Origin: an uncultured Roseateles sp.
Lineage (GTDB): Bacteria > Pseudomonadota > Gammaproteobacteria > Burkholderiales > Burkholderiaceae_C
DNA: 64,000 nt
Assembly: GCF_945956965.1 (NCBI RefSeq)
Contig: NZ_CAMFJS010000020.1
Coordinates: forward strand, 33,375 to 97,374
Reading direction: 5' to 3'
Positions 49,561 to 58,041 of this stretch are shown in pieces. Each line of letters begins with the position of its first letter. Within the stretch, counting starts at the first letter, position 1. The translations under genes and the position numbers were made by a program. Below the pieces are notes generated by a model. That model was not told the origin of the DNA and made no database searches. It saw only the letters and a program-made list of their open reading frames with translations.

Positions 49561-52542
49561 TCACCCGCACTGCCCCACATAGCCACAGGCGGTGCAGAAA
49601 TCGCAACCGTCTTTGTGGATCATGGTGGCGTTGCCGCACTCCGGGCAAGGCTTTCCAGCCATGGCGGGTACGGTGTTGCCACTAGCCACCTTGGCCTGCG
49701 GCGCTTGCAGCAAGCCCATCTCCACCTGCGGCATGCCCTGCTCGTCCAGCACGCCCAACATGGCGTAGCGGTGGATGATCAGGCGCGCCACATAGGCCAC
49801 GGTGGACGGCCAGATCTGCTGGCGGCGTTCACCCGAGAGCGATGGCACCGGCGCCATGAAGTGGCCCAGCGGCTCGCCCACATTGAGCAGCTTGCGCAGC
49901 TTCATGCCAATCCAGGCCGGATCCATCACCCGCATGTCCAAGCTCAGCAGGCGGGCCATGCCATCCAAAGCTTTCGGGTAATTGCCCGAGAAGCCCATGG
50001 CGCAGGGGCGCGTCACCACACCGCCATCGGGCGTGGGCAGGCTGACCTCTTTCAGGGTCAAGGTGAACTGTTCGTTAGTGGCCGGGTTATCAACGTCCAC
50101 CGCCCAAGCCAGGGTGCCCATGGTGCTGGTGCGCGGCTCTTCGCGGCTGAACATGGCATCCAGCACCGGGGTGGCGCCGCCTTCGGCCAGGGCACCCAGC
50201 TGCTCGCAGCGCCAGCGGATCACAGCGGCTGTAGCGGCCACCACGCCGGGGAAGAGGCGCGGCTCGCCGCCCGGGGGCATGGGCATTTCAAACGCACGCT
50301 CTTCGGCCACGGTGGCCAGGGCATCAAGCTTGAGGCGCAGCCAAGCGGCGTCATTGGTGCGCAGATCCATCGACAAGGTCTTGGCCACAGCGGCCAGGCC
50401 GCGCGGCTGCTCCGCGCCATTGACCCAGACTTCGAAAGGCAGGTTCTTGCCGAACAGGCCGGCATCAGGGCCGACCGCCGGCAGCTCGCCCACGAACAGC
50501 GCGAAGTCGCCATGCGGGTGGCGGATCATGTAGCTCCAGGCCGGATTACCGCCGGGCAGCTCAGGCCGGCTGGGCCAGCGCAGCGAGGCCAGCACGGCAT
50601 TGGGCAAGCGCGTGACCAACATGCGCTGGTTGCTGCCATCAGCACTGCTCACCGGCTTGAGCGGCTCGGGTTCGGTCACCGCCGGGGCAGCATCGACGCT
50701 CAGCACCGAGCCGAGCACGCTATTGGGCCGGTAGGTGGCCAAGCCCTTGAGCCCGGCCTTCCAGGCCTGGTGATAGAGATTCTGGAACTCGGTGTAGGGG
50801 TAATCCGCCGGCACATTGACGGTTTTGGAAATGGCCGTGTCGACGTACGGGGCCACAGCCGCCACCATCAGCGCGTGGTCCGAGGCGCTCAATTCCAGCG
50901 CCGTGACGAAGGCGGATGTGAGCGGCGCGGCGGTGCCGAACATATGGCGATACAGGCGCCAGGCGTGGTCTTCCACGGCATACTCTTTGTAGCCGCCATC
51001 GGGCATGCGCTTCTTGCGGGTATAGCTCCAGCTGAAAGCGGGCTCAATGCCGTTCGAGGCATTGTCGGCAAAAGCCAGGCTGATGGTGCCGGTGGGCGCA
51101 ATCGACAGCAGGTGCGAGTTACGCAAACCCTGGGCGCGGATCTTGTCCTTCAGGCCCTGCGGCAAGCGCGAAGCGAAGTTGCCGCCAGACAAGTACAGAT
51201 CGGCATTGAAGAGCGGGAAGGCGCCGCGCTCCACGGCCAAGTCGGCCGAAGCGCCGTAAGCCGCATCGCGCATCACCTCGCTGATACGGCGGGCGGCGTC
51301 ACGCGCGGCTTCGCTGTCGTAACGCAGGCCCAGCATCACCAGGGCGTCACCTAAGCCGGTAAAGCCCAGGCCGACGCGGCGCTTGTTGCGCGCTTCTTGC
51401 TGCTGGGCTGGCAAGGGCCAGGGGGTGACGTCCAGCACGTTGTCCAGCATGCGGGTGGCGGTGCGGCAAACGTCGGCGAAGCCAGCTTCGTCGAATGCGG
51501 CATCCGGGCCGAAGGGGTCGCGCACAAAACTGGTCAGATTGACCGAGCCCAGGCAGCAGCAGCCATAAGCCGGCAAAGGCTGCTCGGCGCAGGGATTGGT
51601 GGCGGAGATGGACTCGCAGTAGTGCAGATTGTTGTCGAGGTTGATGCGGTCCAGGAACAGCACGCCGGGCTCGGCATGGTCGTAGGTGGAGCGCATCACC
51701 TGATCCCACAGCTCGCGGGCTTTGAGCTTGCGGTAAACCCACAGCCCATCGGCGCGCTGGTAGGCGCCGGCGGCGCGCTGCTTGGGGCCGGGCTCGGCCT
51801 TGTGGGTCAGCTCGAATTCGGCGTCAGCATCCACCGCCTGCATGAACACATCGGTCACGCCGACCGAGATATTGAAGTTCTTCAGATCGCCCTGGTCCTT
51901 GGCGTGGATGAATTCCTCCACATCCGGGTGGTCGCAACGCAGCACACCCATTTGCGCGCCGCGCCGGCTGCCGGCGCTTTCCACCGTTTCGCAGGAACGA
52001 TCGAACACCCGCATATAGCTGACCGGGCCGGAGGCATTGCTCTGCGTCGAGCCCACCCAAGCGCCGCGCGGGCGGATGCGGGAAAAGTCGTACCCCACCC
52101 CGCCGCCGCGCCGCATGGTTTCAGCGGCTTCGGTCAAGGCGGTGTAGATGCCGGGATGGCCATCCTCGACGGAGGCGATGGAATCGCCCACCGGCTGCAC
52201 AAAGCAATTGATCAAGGTGGCGCTGAGTTCGGTACCCGCCGCGGAATTGATGCGCCCGGCCGGCACAAAGCCGCGCCGCTGGGCGTCCAGAAACTTCAGC
52301 TCCCACTCGGCCCGCGCCTCGGGCGCCTCGGCCTCGGCCAAGGCGCGTGCCACCCGCTGGCGCAATTGGTCCAGGGTTTGCTCATCGCCCTTGGCGTATT
52401 TCTCCAGCAAGACCTCGGCACTGATCTCTTGCGCTGACAAGGCAGCGGCCGGCGCAATGGCCGTCAGGGGGGCCTTCGCGGCCACGGCTGGCGCCAGGGC
52501 CTCGTCATCAAAACTTTGTTGGGTGGGGATTGGCGGGGTCAT
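49561..52542 (-). CDS. nrdJ: Adenosylcobalamin-dependent (class II) ribonucleotide reductase
   Basis: 993 residues. It reduces ribonucleotides to deoxyribonucleotides using a B12-generated radical, with or without oxygen. Landmarks: [20 protein letters not shown] near residue 98 (first redox cysteine), [14 protein letters not shown] at about 315-328 (radical-site N-x-C-x-E), a TSCPD-like region in the last third, and a C-terminal [22 protein letters not shown] with two CxxC pairs that act as zinc ribbon and reductant shuttle. No ATP-cone is visible at the N-terminus. I find no cobalamin riboswitch in its leader. It transcribes toward the riboswitch region. Confidence 0.93.
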   Translation of the reverse strand: MTPPIPTQQSFDDEALAPAVAAKAPLTAIAPAAALSAQEISAEVLLEKYAKGDEQTLDQLRQRVARALAEAEAPEARAEWELKFLDAQRRGFVPAGRINSAAGTELSATLINCFVQPVGDSIASVEDGHPGIYTALTEAAETMRRGGGVGYDFSRIRPRGAWVGSTQSNASGPVSYMRVFDRSCETVESAGSRRGAQMGVLRCDHPDVEEFIHAKDQGDLKNFNISVGVTDVFMQAVDADAEFELTHKAEPGPKQRAAGAYQRADGLWVYRKLKARELWDQVMRSTYDHAEPGVLFLDRINLDNNLHYCESISATNPCAEQPLPAYGCCCLGSVNLTSFVRDPFGPDAAFDEAGFADVCRTATRMLDNVLDVTPWPLPAQQQEARNKRRVGLGFTGLGDALVMLGLRYDSEAARDAARRISEVMRDAAYGASADLAVERGAFPLFNADLYLSGGNFASRLPQGLKDKIRAQGLRNSHLLSIAPTGTISLAFADNASNGIEPAFSWSYTRKKRMPDGGYKEYAVEDHAWRLYRHMFGTAAPLTSAFVTALELSASDHALMVAAVAPYVDTAISKTVNVPADYPYTEFQNLYHQAWKAGLKGLATYRPNSVLGSVLSVDAAPAVTEPEPLKPVSSADGSNQRMLVTRLPNAVLASLRWPSRPELPGGNPAWSYMIRHPHGDFALFVGELPAVGPDAGLFGKNLPFEVWVNGAEQPRGLAAVAKTLSMDLRTNDAAWLRLKLDALATVAEERAFEMPMPPGGEPRLFPGVVAATAAVIRWRCEQLGALAEGGATPVLDAMFSREEPRTSTMGTLAWAVDVDNPATNEQFTLTLKEVSLPTPDGGVVTRPCAMGFSGNYPKALDGMARLLSLDMRVMDPAWIGMKLRKLLNVGEPLGHFMAPVPSLSGERRQQIWPSTVAYVARLIIHRYAMLGVLDEQGMPQVEMGLLQAPQAKVASGNTVPAMAGKPCPECGNATMIHKDGCDFCTACGYVGQCG

Positions 52543-52879
52543 GCTGAGGATCTTTCAATTGGGGCGAGGCAAGGTCGCCATGATGGACCCATCTTAGCGA
52601 TCGGAACTTGACCCCGCGCAGGGCTTGTCCCGCTTGCGCCAGCGAAAAAACCGCCTCTCAGCCCCGCAGCAATCCAGCTTGTTAGCGCCTACTTTCCCGC
52701 CAACTTCCGCGCTTTCAATGTCACACGGCAAGACTAAGATGGTCGGCCGCCTGCCGCACAGGGCGGGAAATTTTTTTGATCTGGACGCATGACACCCTGG
52801 CCGGTCGGGCGAGCAAATGAAGCGCTTGCGGCGGCCATAGGGATGGATAGCAACGGGCGCAGTTGAGCCGACTCTTGAG
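52543..52879. other. Intergenic region between divergent nrdJ and a small helical-protein gene
   Basis: 337 bases with no supported gene. The part next to nrdJ is GC-rich and shows neither a clear NrdR box pair nor cobalamin riboswitch features. The middle has a plus-strand hairpin with a T-run (52747-52777, annotated). Promoters for both genes should lie here. Confidence 0.5.
52747..52777 (+). terminator. Terminator-like hairpin with no gene upstream
   Basis: CCGCC (52747-52751) can pair with GGCGG (52762-52766), followed by GAAA and seven T. It points along the plus strand, where no gene precedes it; it lies 103 bases before the next start. It could end a small RNA or attenuate the gene at 52880. 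Confidence 0.4.
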
Positions 52880-53323
52880 ATGAATCACAGCAGCAAAAAA
52901 CTTAGCCCCAACCAGGATGACCTGCCCAAATTGGCCGTGGCCCTGGAATATGCCGACCTGAGCGCCGCGCTTTACCTGGCCGGCGGCAGCGACCACGCGG
53001 CCCGCCTGCTGGCCGCCGCCGCCGAAGAAGTCTTGGGCGAGTTGGCCAAGCTGCTGGGCGGCCACGCCCGCAATAACGACGCCGTACAAACCTTGCTAGC
53101 CCGCATCGCCTTGCGCTATCAGGCGCCGCTGATCGACACCCGGGGGCAGGCGGCCAACCGCCAACTTCAGTCCGCGGGACCCAACGGTGAGCGCGACGAG
53201 ATCCGCGCCGCCACCGCCACCTATCTGCGCGCAGCCTGGTACATCTTGGAATCCATGGGCCTGGAGGCGGTGATTCCGCAGCGCCTGCAAAAGGCGGTGG
53301 ACCAGAGCACGATTTGTCGTTGA
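52880..53323 (+). CDS. Conserved hypothetical helical protein (HEPN-like, tentative)
   Basis: 147 residues, mostly alpha-helical: LAVALEYADLSAALYLAGGSDHAARLLAAAAEEVLGELAKLL, then ATYLRAAWYILESMGLEAVIP (quoted from different parts). The helix-rich pattern with an early Asp and later polar residues recalls HEPN-type or nucleotidyltransferase-antitoxin helical bundles, but I do not see the R-x4-6-H motif of HEPN RNases. No signal peptide. It is divergent from nrdJ and stands before the PilZ gene. Function unknown. Confidence 0.6.
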   Translation: MNHSSKKLSPNQDDLPKLAVALEYADLSAALYLAGGSDHAARLLAAAAEEVLGELAKLLGGHARNNDAVQTLLARIALRYQAPLIDTRGQAANRQLQSAGPNGERDEIRAATATYLRAAWYILESMGLEAVIPQRLQKAVDQSTICR

Positions 53324-53464
53324 TTCGACTCTGAGCGGCCGCAGACAGGGCGGCAACACCAGCCGCGGCAGGCCGCGCCCCAAATGCCCGCGAAATTGCT
53401 GTCAAATCAGTGCGCAGGCCCCGGCATGGTCTGCTAGCATCATTTCAGCTTTGGGGAGCTTGCC

Positions 53465-53827
53465 ATCAATACCGAACGCCGCCATTTCACCCGCGTCGCC
53501 TTCGACGTCGAGGCCGAGTTGATCACCACTCATGAGCAGATTCAGGCGCATGTGCTTGACCTCTCACTGAAGGGCGCGCTGCTCAAGCTCCCGCACGCCA
53601 AGTTCGTGACCCTGGGCCAGCCCTGCCTGCTCAAGATCACCCTGGCCGACAAGACCACCACCATCGCCATGGCGGGTGAGCTGGCCCATGTCGAAGGCGA
53701 TTCCGCGGGACTGCTCTGCCGCAGCATCGACATCGAGAGCATCACCCACTTGCGCCGCCTGATCGAAATGAATCTGGGCGACGCCAGCTTGGTGGAGCGC
53801 GAATTGATCGCGCTGATTGGTCACTGA
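53465..53827 (+). CDS. PilZ-domain cyclic-di-GMP-binding protein with a probable ATC start
   Basis: About 120 residues forming one PilZ domain. The N-terminus NTERRHFTRVAFDVEAEL carries the RxxxR motif (RHFTR) and LDLSLKGALL the D/N-x-S-x-x-G motif, the two contacts to cyclic-di-GMP. In this frame a stop lies at 53435-53437, and no ATG, GTG, TTG or CTG occurs before the RxxxR segment. ATC at 53465 has GGGGAG six bases before it. The first ordinary start, TTG at 53519, would cut off RxxxR. I therefore propose initiation at ATC, which is rare but known in bacteria; a sequencing error remains possible. Confidence 0.75.
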   Translation: MNTERRHFTRVAFDVEAELITTHEQIQAHVLDLSLKGALLKLPHAKFVTLGQPCLLKITLADKTTTIAMAGELAHVEGDSAGLLCRSIDIESITHLRRLIEMNLGDASLVERELIALIGH

Positions 53828-53835
53828 CTTGGCCA

Positions 53836-54684
53836 TCAAGCCAGGACAAATTTCCTCAAGACCGCAAACGCGGCGGCCGGGTCATCGCGCCAGGCGCCAT
53901 GCCCCACGCCCGGGAAGGTCACCAGCTGAGAGAACTCAGCGGGCAAAGCGGCAGCAATCTCGCGCGCATCCTCGGCCGGGCAGACCGGATCTTCCTCGCC
54001 CGCCATCACCAGCACCGGGCATTGCGCACCGGCCAAGCCCGGCAGCAAATTGAGATGCTGCTTTTCGCCGGCGACAAAGTGCAGCAGGATGTCTTCACGC
54101 ACCAGCGTTCGCTGCGCCGCCAGCGGATCGGCCGGCGCTGTCGTGTTGTAGAGATGGCGGCAGCCGGCCCAGTAAGCGGCCCAGGTGGCCGGGTCGGGCC
54201 GGGTCCAGAAGGCTTCGGCCAAGGCGCGGGCCTGCGGGCCGCCACGCTTCTCGAAACCATCGAGCTTGCGCGTTAGCCCCATATGGTGCGAGGTGCTGGA
54301 CAAAATCACCTTGGCCGCATGGCCAGGATGGCGGGCGATGTAGTGCTGCGCCACAAAGCCGCCGAATGACTGGCCCAGCACGATGGGTTTCTCGATGCCC
54401 AGCGCATCGCACAAGCGCACCACATCGTCGGCCCAGGTATCCAGCGTCCACTCAGTCGGCGGTCGCTCATCGCTGCGGCCGTGGCCGCGATGGTCGTAGT
54501 AAATGATTTGCGCAATATCGGCCAGCTGCGAAAAGCCCGGCTTGAAGGCCGCATGGTCGAAGCCCGGCCCGCCGTGCATGCAGATCAGCGTCGGCTTTTC
54601 GCGCATCTGCGCGCCATCGGGCACCAGGCCCGGCCCTTGCACATCCACGAACAGGCGCACACCCTGACCGATATCGATTCGCAT
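53836..54684 (-). CDS. Alpha/beta hydrolase, proline-iminopeptidase-like
   Basis: 282 residues. LICMHGGPGFDHAAF (HGGPG oxyanion loop), YYDHRGHGRSDE and LGQSFGGFVAQHYIA (G-x-S-x-G nucleophile) are family hallmarks; VMAGEEDPVCP supplies the Asp and GVGHGAWRDD the His. It may be an N-terminal prolyl aminopeptidase or an esterase. AGGAG precedes the ATG at 54684; the frame is open to 54759 but those residues do not fit the family start. It is divergent from the molybdopterin oxidoreductase gene. Confidence 0.85.
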   Translation of the reverse strand: MRIDIGQGVRLFVDVQGPGLVPDGAQMREKPTLICMHGGPGFDHAAFKPGFSQLADIAQIIYYDHRGHGRSDERPPTEWTLDTWADDVVRLCDALGIEKPIVLGQSFGGFVAQHYIARHPGHAAKVILSSTSHHMGLTRKLDGFEKRGGPQARALAEAFWTRPDPATWAAYWAGCRHLYNTTAPADPLAAQRTLVREDILLHFVAGEKQHLNLLPGLAGAQCPVLVMAGEEDPVCPAEDAREIAAALPAEFSQLVTFPGVGHGAWRDDPAAAFAVLRKFVLA

Positions 54685-54816
54685 ACCCACTCCTGCATCC
54701 AAAACCGGCAGTATGCCGCTGTCGCCTTGTTGACCACGCGACGCCGCCGGACGGCCCACAATCCGGCCCGAACCGTCATCCGCCGATCATTCTTTCTCAG
54801 CCATTTGGAGCCCGCC

Positions 54817-56961
54817 ATGTCCGAGCAAGTTCACTACCGCATCTGCCCGCTGTGCGAGGCCTGCTGCGGGCTCGAAATCCGCAGCGACGGTCAGCAAGTC
54901 ATCAGCATCCGTGGCGCCGAGCAAGATGTGCTGAGCGCCGGCTTCCTTTGCCCCAAGGGCGTCAGCCTGAAAGACTTGCACGAGGACCCTGACCGCCTGC
55001 GCCAGCCGCTGATCAAGCGCAATGGCCAGTTCGAGCCCGCCAGCTGGGATGAAGCGCTGGCCGAAGTCGAGCGCCGCCTGCTGCCTATCGTGCAAGCCCA
55101 CGGGCCGGACGCGGTGGCCGCCAGCATCGGCAACCCCGCCGCACACAAGATCGGCCTGTTGGCCTATTTCCCCCGCCTGGCCCGCGCGCTGGGCAGCCGC
55201 AACATCTTCTCGGCCTCCACGCTGGATCAAATGCCCAAGCAGCTCAGCGCCGGCCTGATGTTCGGCCATTGGTTGAGCATCCCGGTGCCCGACCTGCCGC
55301 GCAGCGATTTGATGGTGATCCTGGGCGCCAACCCCATGGTCAGCAATGGCAGCTTGTGGACCGTGCCGGACTACCGCGGCAAGGCCAAGGCCATGCGCGC
55401 ACGCGGCGGCCGCATCGTGGTGATCGACCCGCGCCGCAGCGAAACCGCCCATGCCGCCGACGAGTACCTGCCCATCCTGCCAGGCGGCGATGTATTTTTG
55501 CTGCTGGGCATGGTGCACACCTTGTTCGACGAGGGCCTGATGAAGCTGCGCCACTTGGCCGAGCATGTGGCCGGGCTGGACGAGCTGCGCGCGGCCGTCA
55601 GCCCCTACCCGCCCGAGCGCATGGCCGCCGGCTGCGGCATCGCAGCCGCCACCCAACGCCGCCTGGCACGCGAATTGGCGGCCGCACCGCGCGCCGTGCT
55701 GTATGGCCGTATCGGCACCTGCACCCAGCGCTTTGGCACCCTCAATAGCTGGTTGATCGACGTCGTCAATATCCTGATCGGTCAGCTCGACTCGGCAGGT
55801 GGCGCCATGTTCCCCAAGGCCGCGGCCTTTGCCGCCAACAGCCAGGGCAAGCCCGGCAGCGGCCGCGGCATCACCACCGGGCGCCGCCACAGCCGCGTCA
55901 GCCAGGCGCCCGAGGTCTATGGCGAGCTGCCGATCAATTGCCTGGCCGAAGAAATCGAAACGCCCGGCGCGGGCCAAGTGCGCGCCCTGATCAGCGTGGC
56001 CTGCAACCCAGTGCTGTCGGCCCCCGACGGGCCGCGCCTGTCCCGCGCGCTGGACAGCCTGGACTTCATGCTCAGCCTGGACATCTATCTGAACGAGACC
56101 ACCCGACATGCGGATGTGATCTTGCCGGGCTTGTCGCCGCTGGAGGATCTGCATTTCGACGTCGCCTTCCCCCAGCTGTCCTGGCGCAACCATGCGCGCT
56201 TCTCGGCGCCGGTGTTTGCCAAGCCCGCCGGGCGGCCGGATGAATGGCAGATCCTGCTCCGGCTCGCGGCCATGCTGGAGGGCAAAGACTGGCGGCAGGA
56301 CATCGAGGCCATCGAAGACGCTGCCTTCCCGCCCGACCCGGCGGCCCCCGAGCTGCGCGGGCCGGAGCGCCTGATCGATCAAGCCCTGCGCCATGGTCCT
56401 TACCGGCTCAGCCTGGCCGAGGTGCGCGCCACGCCGGGAGGCATTGACCTGGGCGAATTGCAGCCCCGCATTCCCGAGCTGCTGCGCACGCCCTCGGGCA
56501 AGATCGAACTGGCGCCGCCCAGCTTGCTGGCGGCCCTGCCCGAGGTCGATGCCGACCTGTCCCGGCCTGCGGACGGTTTGCGCCTGATTGGCCGGCGCGA
56601 TATGCGCTCGGGCAATAGCTGGATGCACAACCTGCCGGTACTGGCCAAGGGACCCATGCGCTGCACCCTTCTGATCAACCCGGCCGACGCGCAGCGCTTA
56701 GGGCTGCAAGAAGGCGGACAAGCCACCGTCAGCAATGCCAGCGCCAGCTTGCAAGTCCAGGTCAGCCTAAGCGAAGACATGATGGCCGGGGTGGTCAGCC
56801 TGCCGCATGGCTGGGGCCATGACCTGCCCGGCATGAAGCTCACCGTGGCGGGCGAGCGGCCGGGCATCAATATGAATGCCCTGATCGACGCCGGGACGCG
56901 CGACCTGCTGTCGGGCAATGCGGTCTTGTCGGGGATTGCTGTTCAGGTGCAGGCGGCTTGA
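54817..56961 (+). CDS. Molybdopterin-dependent oxidoreductase with an N-terminal [4Fe-4S] site
   Basis: 714 residues. CPLCEACCGL (C10, C13, C17) and CPKG near residue 45 form the [4Fe-4S] site of the DMSO-reductase family. Middle: GDPR-like pterin loops (VVIDPRRSETAHAADEYLPILPGGD). The C-terminal molybdopterin dinucleotide-binding barrel ends PGMKLTVAGERPGINMNALID. No signal peptide or twin-Arg, so it is cytoplasmic. I see no Sec or obvious Cys at the usual Mo-ligand position (TLDQMPKQLSAGLMFGHWL), so the ligand may be Asp or another residue. No electron-transfer subunits are adjacent. Substrate unknown. GGAG precedes the ATG. Confidence 0.85.
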   Translation: MSEQVHYRICPLCEACCGLEIRSDGQQVISIRGAEQDVLSAGFLCPKGVSLKDLHEDPDRLRQPLIKRNGQFEPASWDEALAEVERRLLPIVQAHGPDAVAASIGNPAAHKIGLLAYFPRLARALGSRNIFSASTLDQMPKQLSAGLMFGHWLSIPVPDLPRSDLMVILGANPMVSNGSLWTVPDYRGKAKAMRARGGRIVVIDPRRSETAHAADEYLPILPGGDVFLLLGMVHTLFDEGLMKLRHLAEHVAGLDELRAAVSPYPPERMAAGCGIAAATQRRLARELAAAPRAVLYGRIGTCTQRFGTLNSWLIDVVNILIGQLDSAGGAMFPKAAAFAANSQGKPGSGRGITTGRRHSRVSQAPEVYGELPINCLAEEIETPGAGQVRALISVACNPVLSAPDGPRLSRALDSLDFMLSLDIYLNETTRHADVILPGLSPLEDLHFDVAFPQLSWRNHARFSAPVFAKPAGRPDEWQILLRLAAMLEGKDWRQDIEAIEDAAFPPDPAAPELRGPERLIDQALRHGPYRLSLAEVRATPGGIDLGELQPRIPELLRTPSGKIELAPPSLLAALPEVDADLSRPADGLRLIGRRDMRSGNSWMHNLPVLAKGPMRCTLLINPADAQRLGLQEGGQATVSNASASLQVQVSLSEDMMAGVVSLPHGWGHDLPGMKLTVAGERPGINMNALIDAGTRDLLSGNAVLSGIAVQVQAA

Positions 56962-57211
56962 TTTCAGTGCGCAGGGATCTTGACCCATCGCAAAGAATCA
57001 TTTAGGAGAATCAGCCTCGCTGTGATAGACTCCACCGCATAGATACGCACAAGACCGTTTCTTCAAGGTCTTCAATCTGCAGCCACCGCAGTACGTTCGC
57101 GACCCGGCTCGCTTCAGTTTCAACTCCCCGTTTGACTGTTCTTGAGTGTTTCTGTCCTTGCAGGCTGTGTAGCCGCGAGGTGGTTTTTATTTAGTTTCAA
57201 AAGGAACAATC

Positions 57212-57427
57212 ATGACGACAATGCAAACTGGTACCGTGAAGTGGTTCGACGACGGCAAGGGCTTCGGCTTCATCACGCCTGAAGACGGCTCCAAGGATCT
57301 GTTCGCCCACCACAGCGAAATCCGCAACAACGGCGGCTTCCGCACGCTGGCTGAGAACCAAAAGGTTGAATTCGAAGTCAAGCAAGGCCCCAAGGGTCTG
57401 CAAGCTTCGAACATCCGCGCTCTGTAA
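57212..57427 (+). CDS. Cold-shock domain protein (CspA family)
   Basis: 71 residues. [20 protein letters not shown] holds RNP1 (KGFGFIT) and DLFAHHSEI holds RNP2, in a variant form of the usual VFVHFS. It binds single-stranded RNA/DNA and acts as an RNA chaperone. AAAAGGA precedes the ATG. The upstream 250 bases contain no gene and are pyrimidine-rich, probably a long leader as in cold-inducible csp genes; I cannot show that this one is cold-inducible. A strong terminator follows. Confidence 0.92.
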   Translation: MTTMQTGTVKWFDDGKGFGFITPEDGSKDLFAHHSEIRNNGGFRTLAENQKVEFEVKQGPKGLQASNIRAL

Positions 57428-57493
57428 TTAGCGCCGGGCGGCGCGCTCGCAAGACGTGCTGCCCACACCCGACGCGTGAGCGTTGGGCTTAAA

Positions 57494-57521
57494 AAGGCAC
57501 CCTCCGGGGTGCTTTGTTTTA
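57494..57521 (+). terminator. Rho-independent terminator after the cold-shock gene
   Basis: GCACCC (57498-57503) pairs with GGGTGC (57508-57513) around a short loop, with A-rich sequence before and TTTGTTTT after. Confidence 0.85.
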
Positions 57522-57709
57522 CTTCATTGATTTGCCCAGACCACAAAGAACAAAGGCAAGCAGTGAAGCTTTGAAAGTACTGGCCCCCCAAGCCATGTCC
57601 TGTCCGTTCGAGGCCTCGAAGACTCACGGACCGTTGCACCCGCCATGCTGCAACTTCCCTTCGCCATACCGCATCTGAAGATTGCTTCGGGTGCACACCT
57701 CTATGAAAA

Positions 57710-57931
57710 ATGCATAAGAAAACAAGCATTGAGGTGGGCAAATATCTTGTCTCACCCATTATCAAAACCCAAGACGACGGCAGCTTCGCAGCGGCAGTCT
57801 CGATTCGTTCCGGCTCCGGCATGGCCAGCCATGACCGTGTGATGCGCTTCACGCGCCGCTTCCTGAGCCAGCGCGCCGCAGTGCGCTACGCCACGGCCGA
57901 AGGCCTGGCATGGATCAAAGCGGTGCATTGA
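57710..57931 (+). CDS. Small protein of unknown function downstream of the cold-shock gene
   Basis: 73 residues: MHKKTSIEVGKYLVSPIIK, then DDGSFAAAVSIRSGSG and VMRFTRRFLSQRAAVRYATAEGLAWI. The pattern of a beta-hairpin followed by a helix, with many basic residues, suggests a small nucleic-acid-associated protein, but I do not recognise a family. Codon use is like that of neighbouring genes and the ATG at 57710 is preceded by A-rich sequence. It is separated from the cold-shock gene by a terminator and so has its own promoter. Confidence 0.6.
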   Translation: MHKKTSIEVGKYLVSPIIKTQDDGSFAAAVSIRSGSGMASHDRVMRFTRRFLSQRAAVRYATAEGLAWIKAVH

Positions 57932-57976
57932 TCGCGGCCTGAGCCGCAGCCGCCCGCTTGCCGGGTGCTCAACAAA

Positions 57977-58000
57977 AAAGGGCTCCCGAGGGAGCCCTTT
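57977..58000. terminator. Bidirectional terminator
   Basis: AAAGGGCTCCC (57977-57987) and GGGAGCCCTTT (57990-58000) form a perfect 11-base stem with A-run before and T-rich sequence after. It separates the small gene (ends 57931) from the convergent RND operon (ends 58042). Confidence 0.9.
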
Positions 58001-58041
58001 GTCGTTTCATGTCAGGCCGAGTCTTCGGCCTGCACAGCACC

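Noticed and set aside
52543..52760. Cobalamin riboswitch in front of the B12-dependent nrdJ
   Set aside because: No B12-box-like segment or the other conserved parts of the aptamer could be found in the leader.
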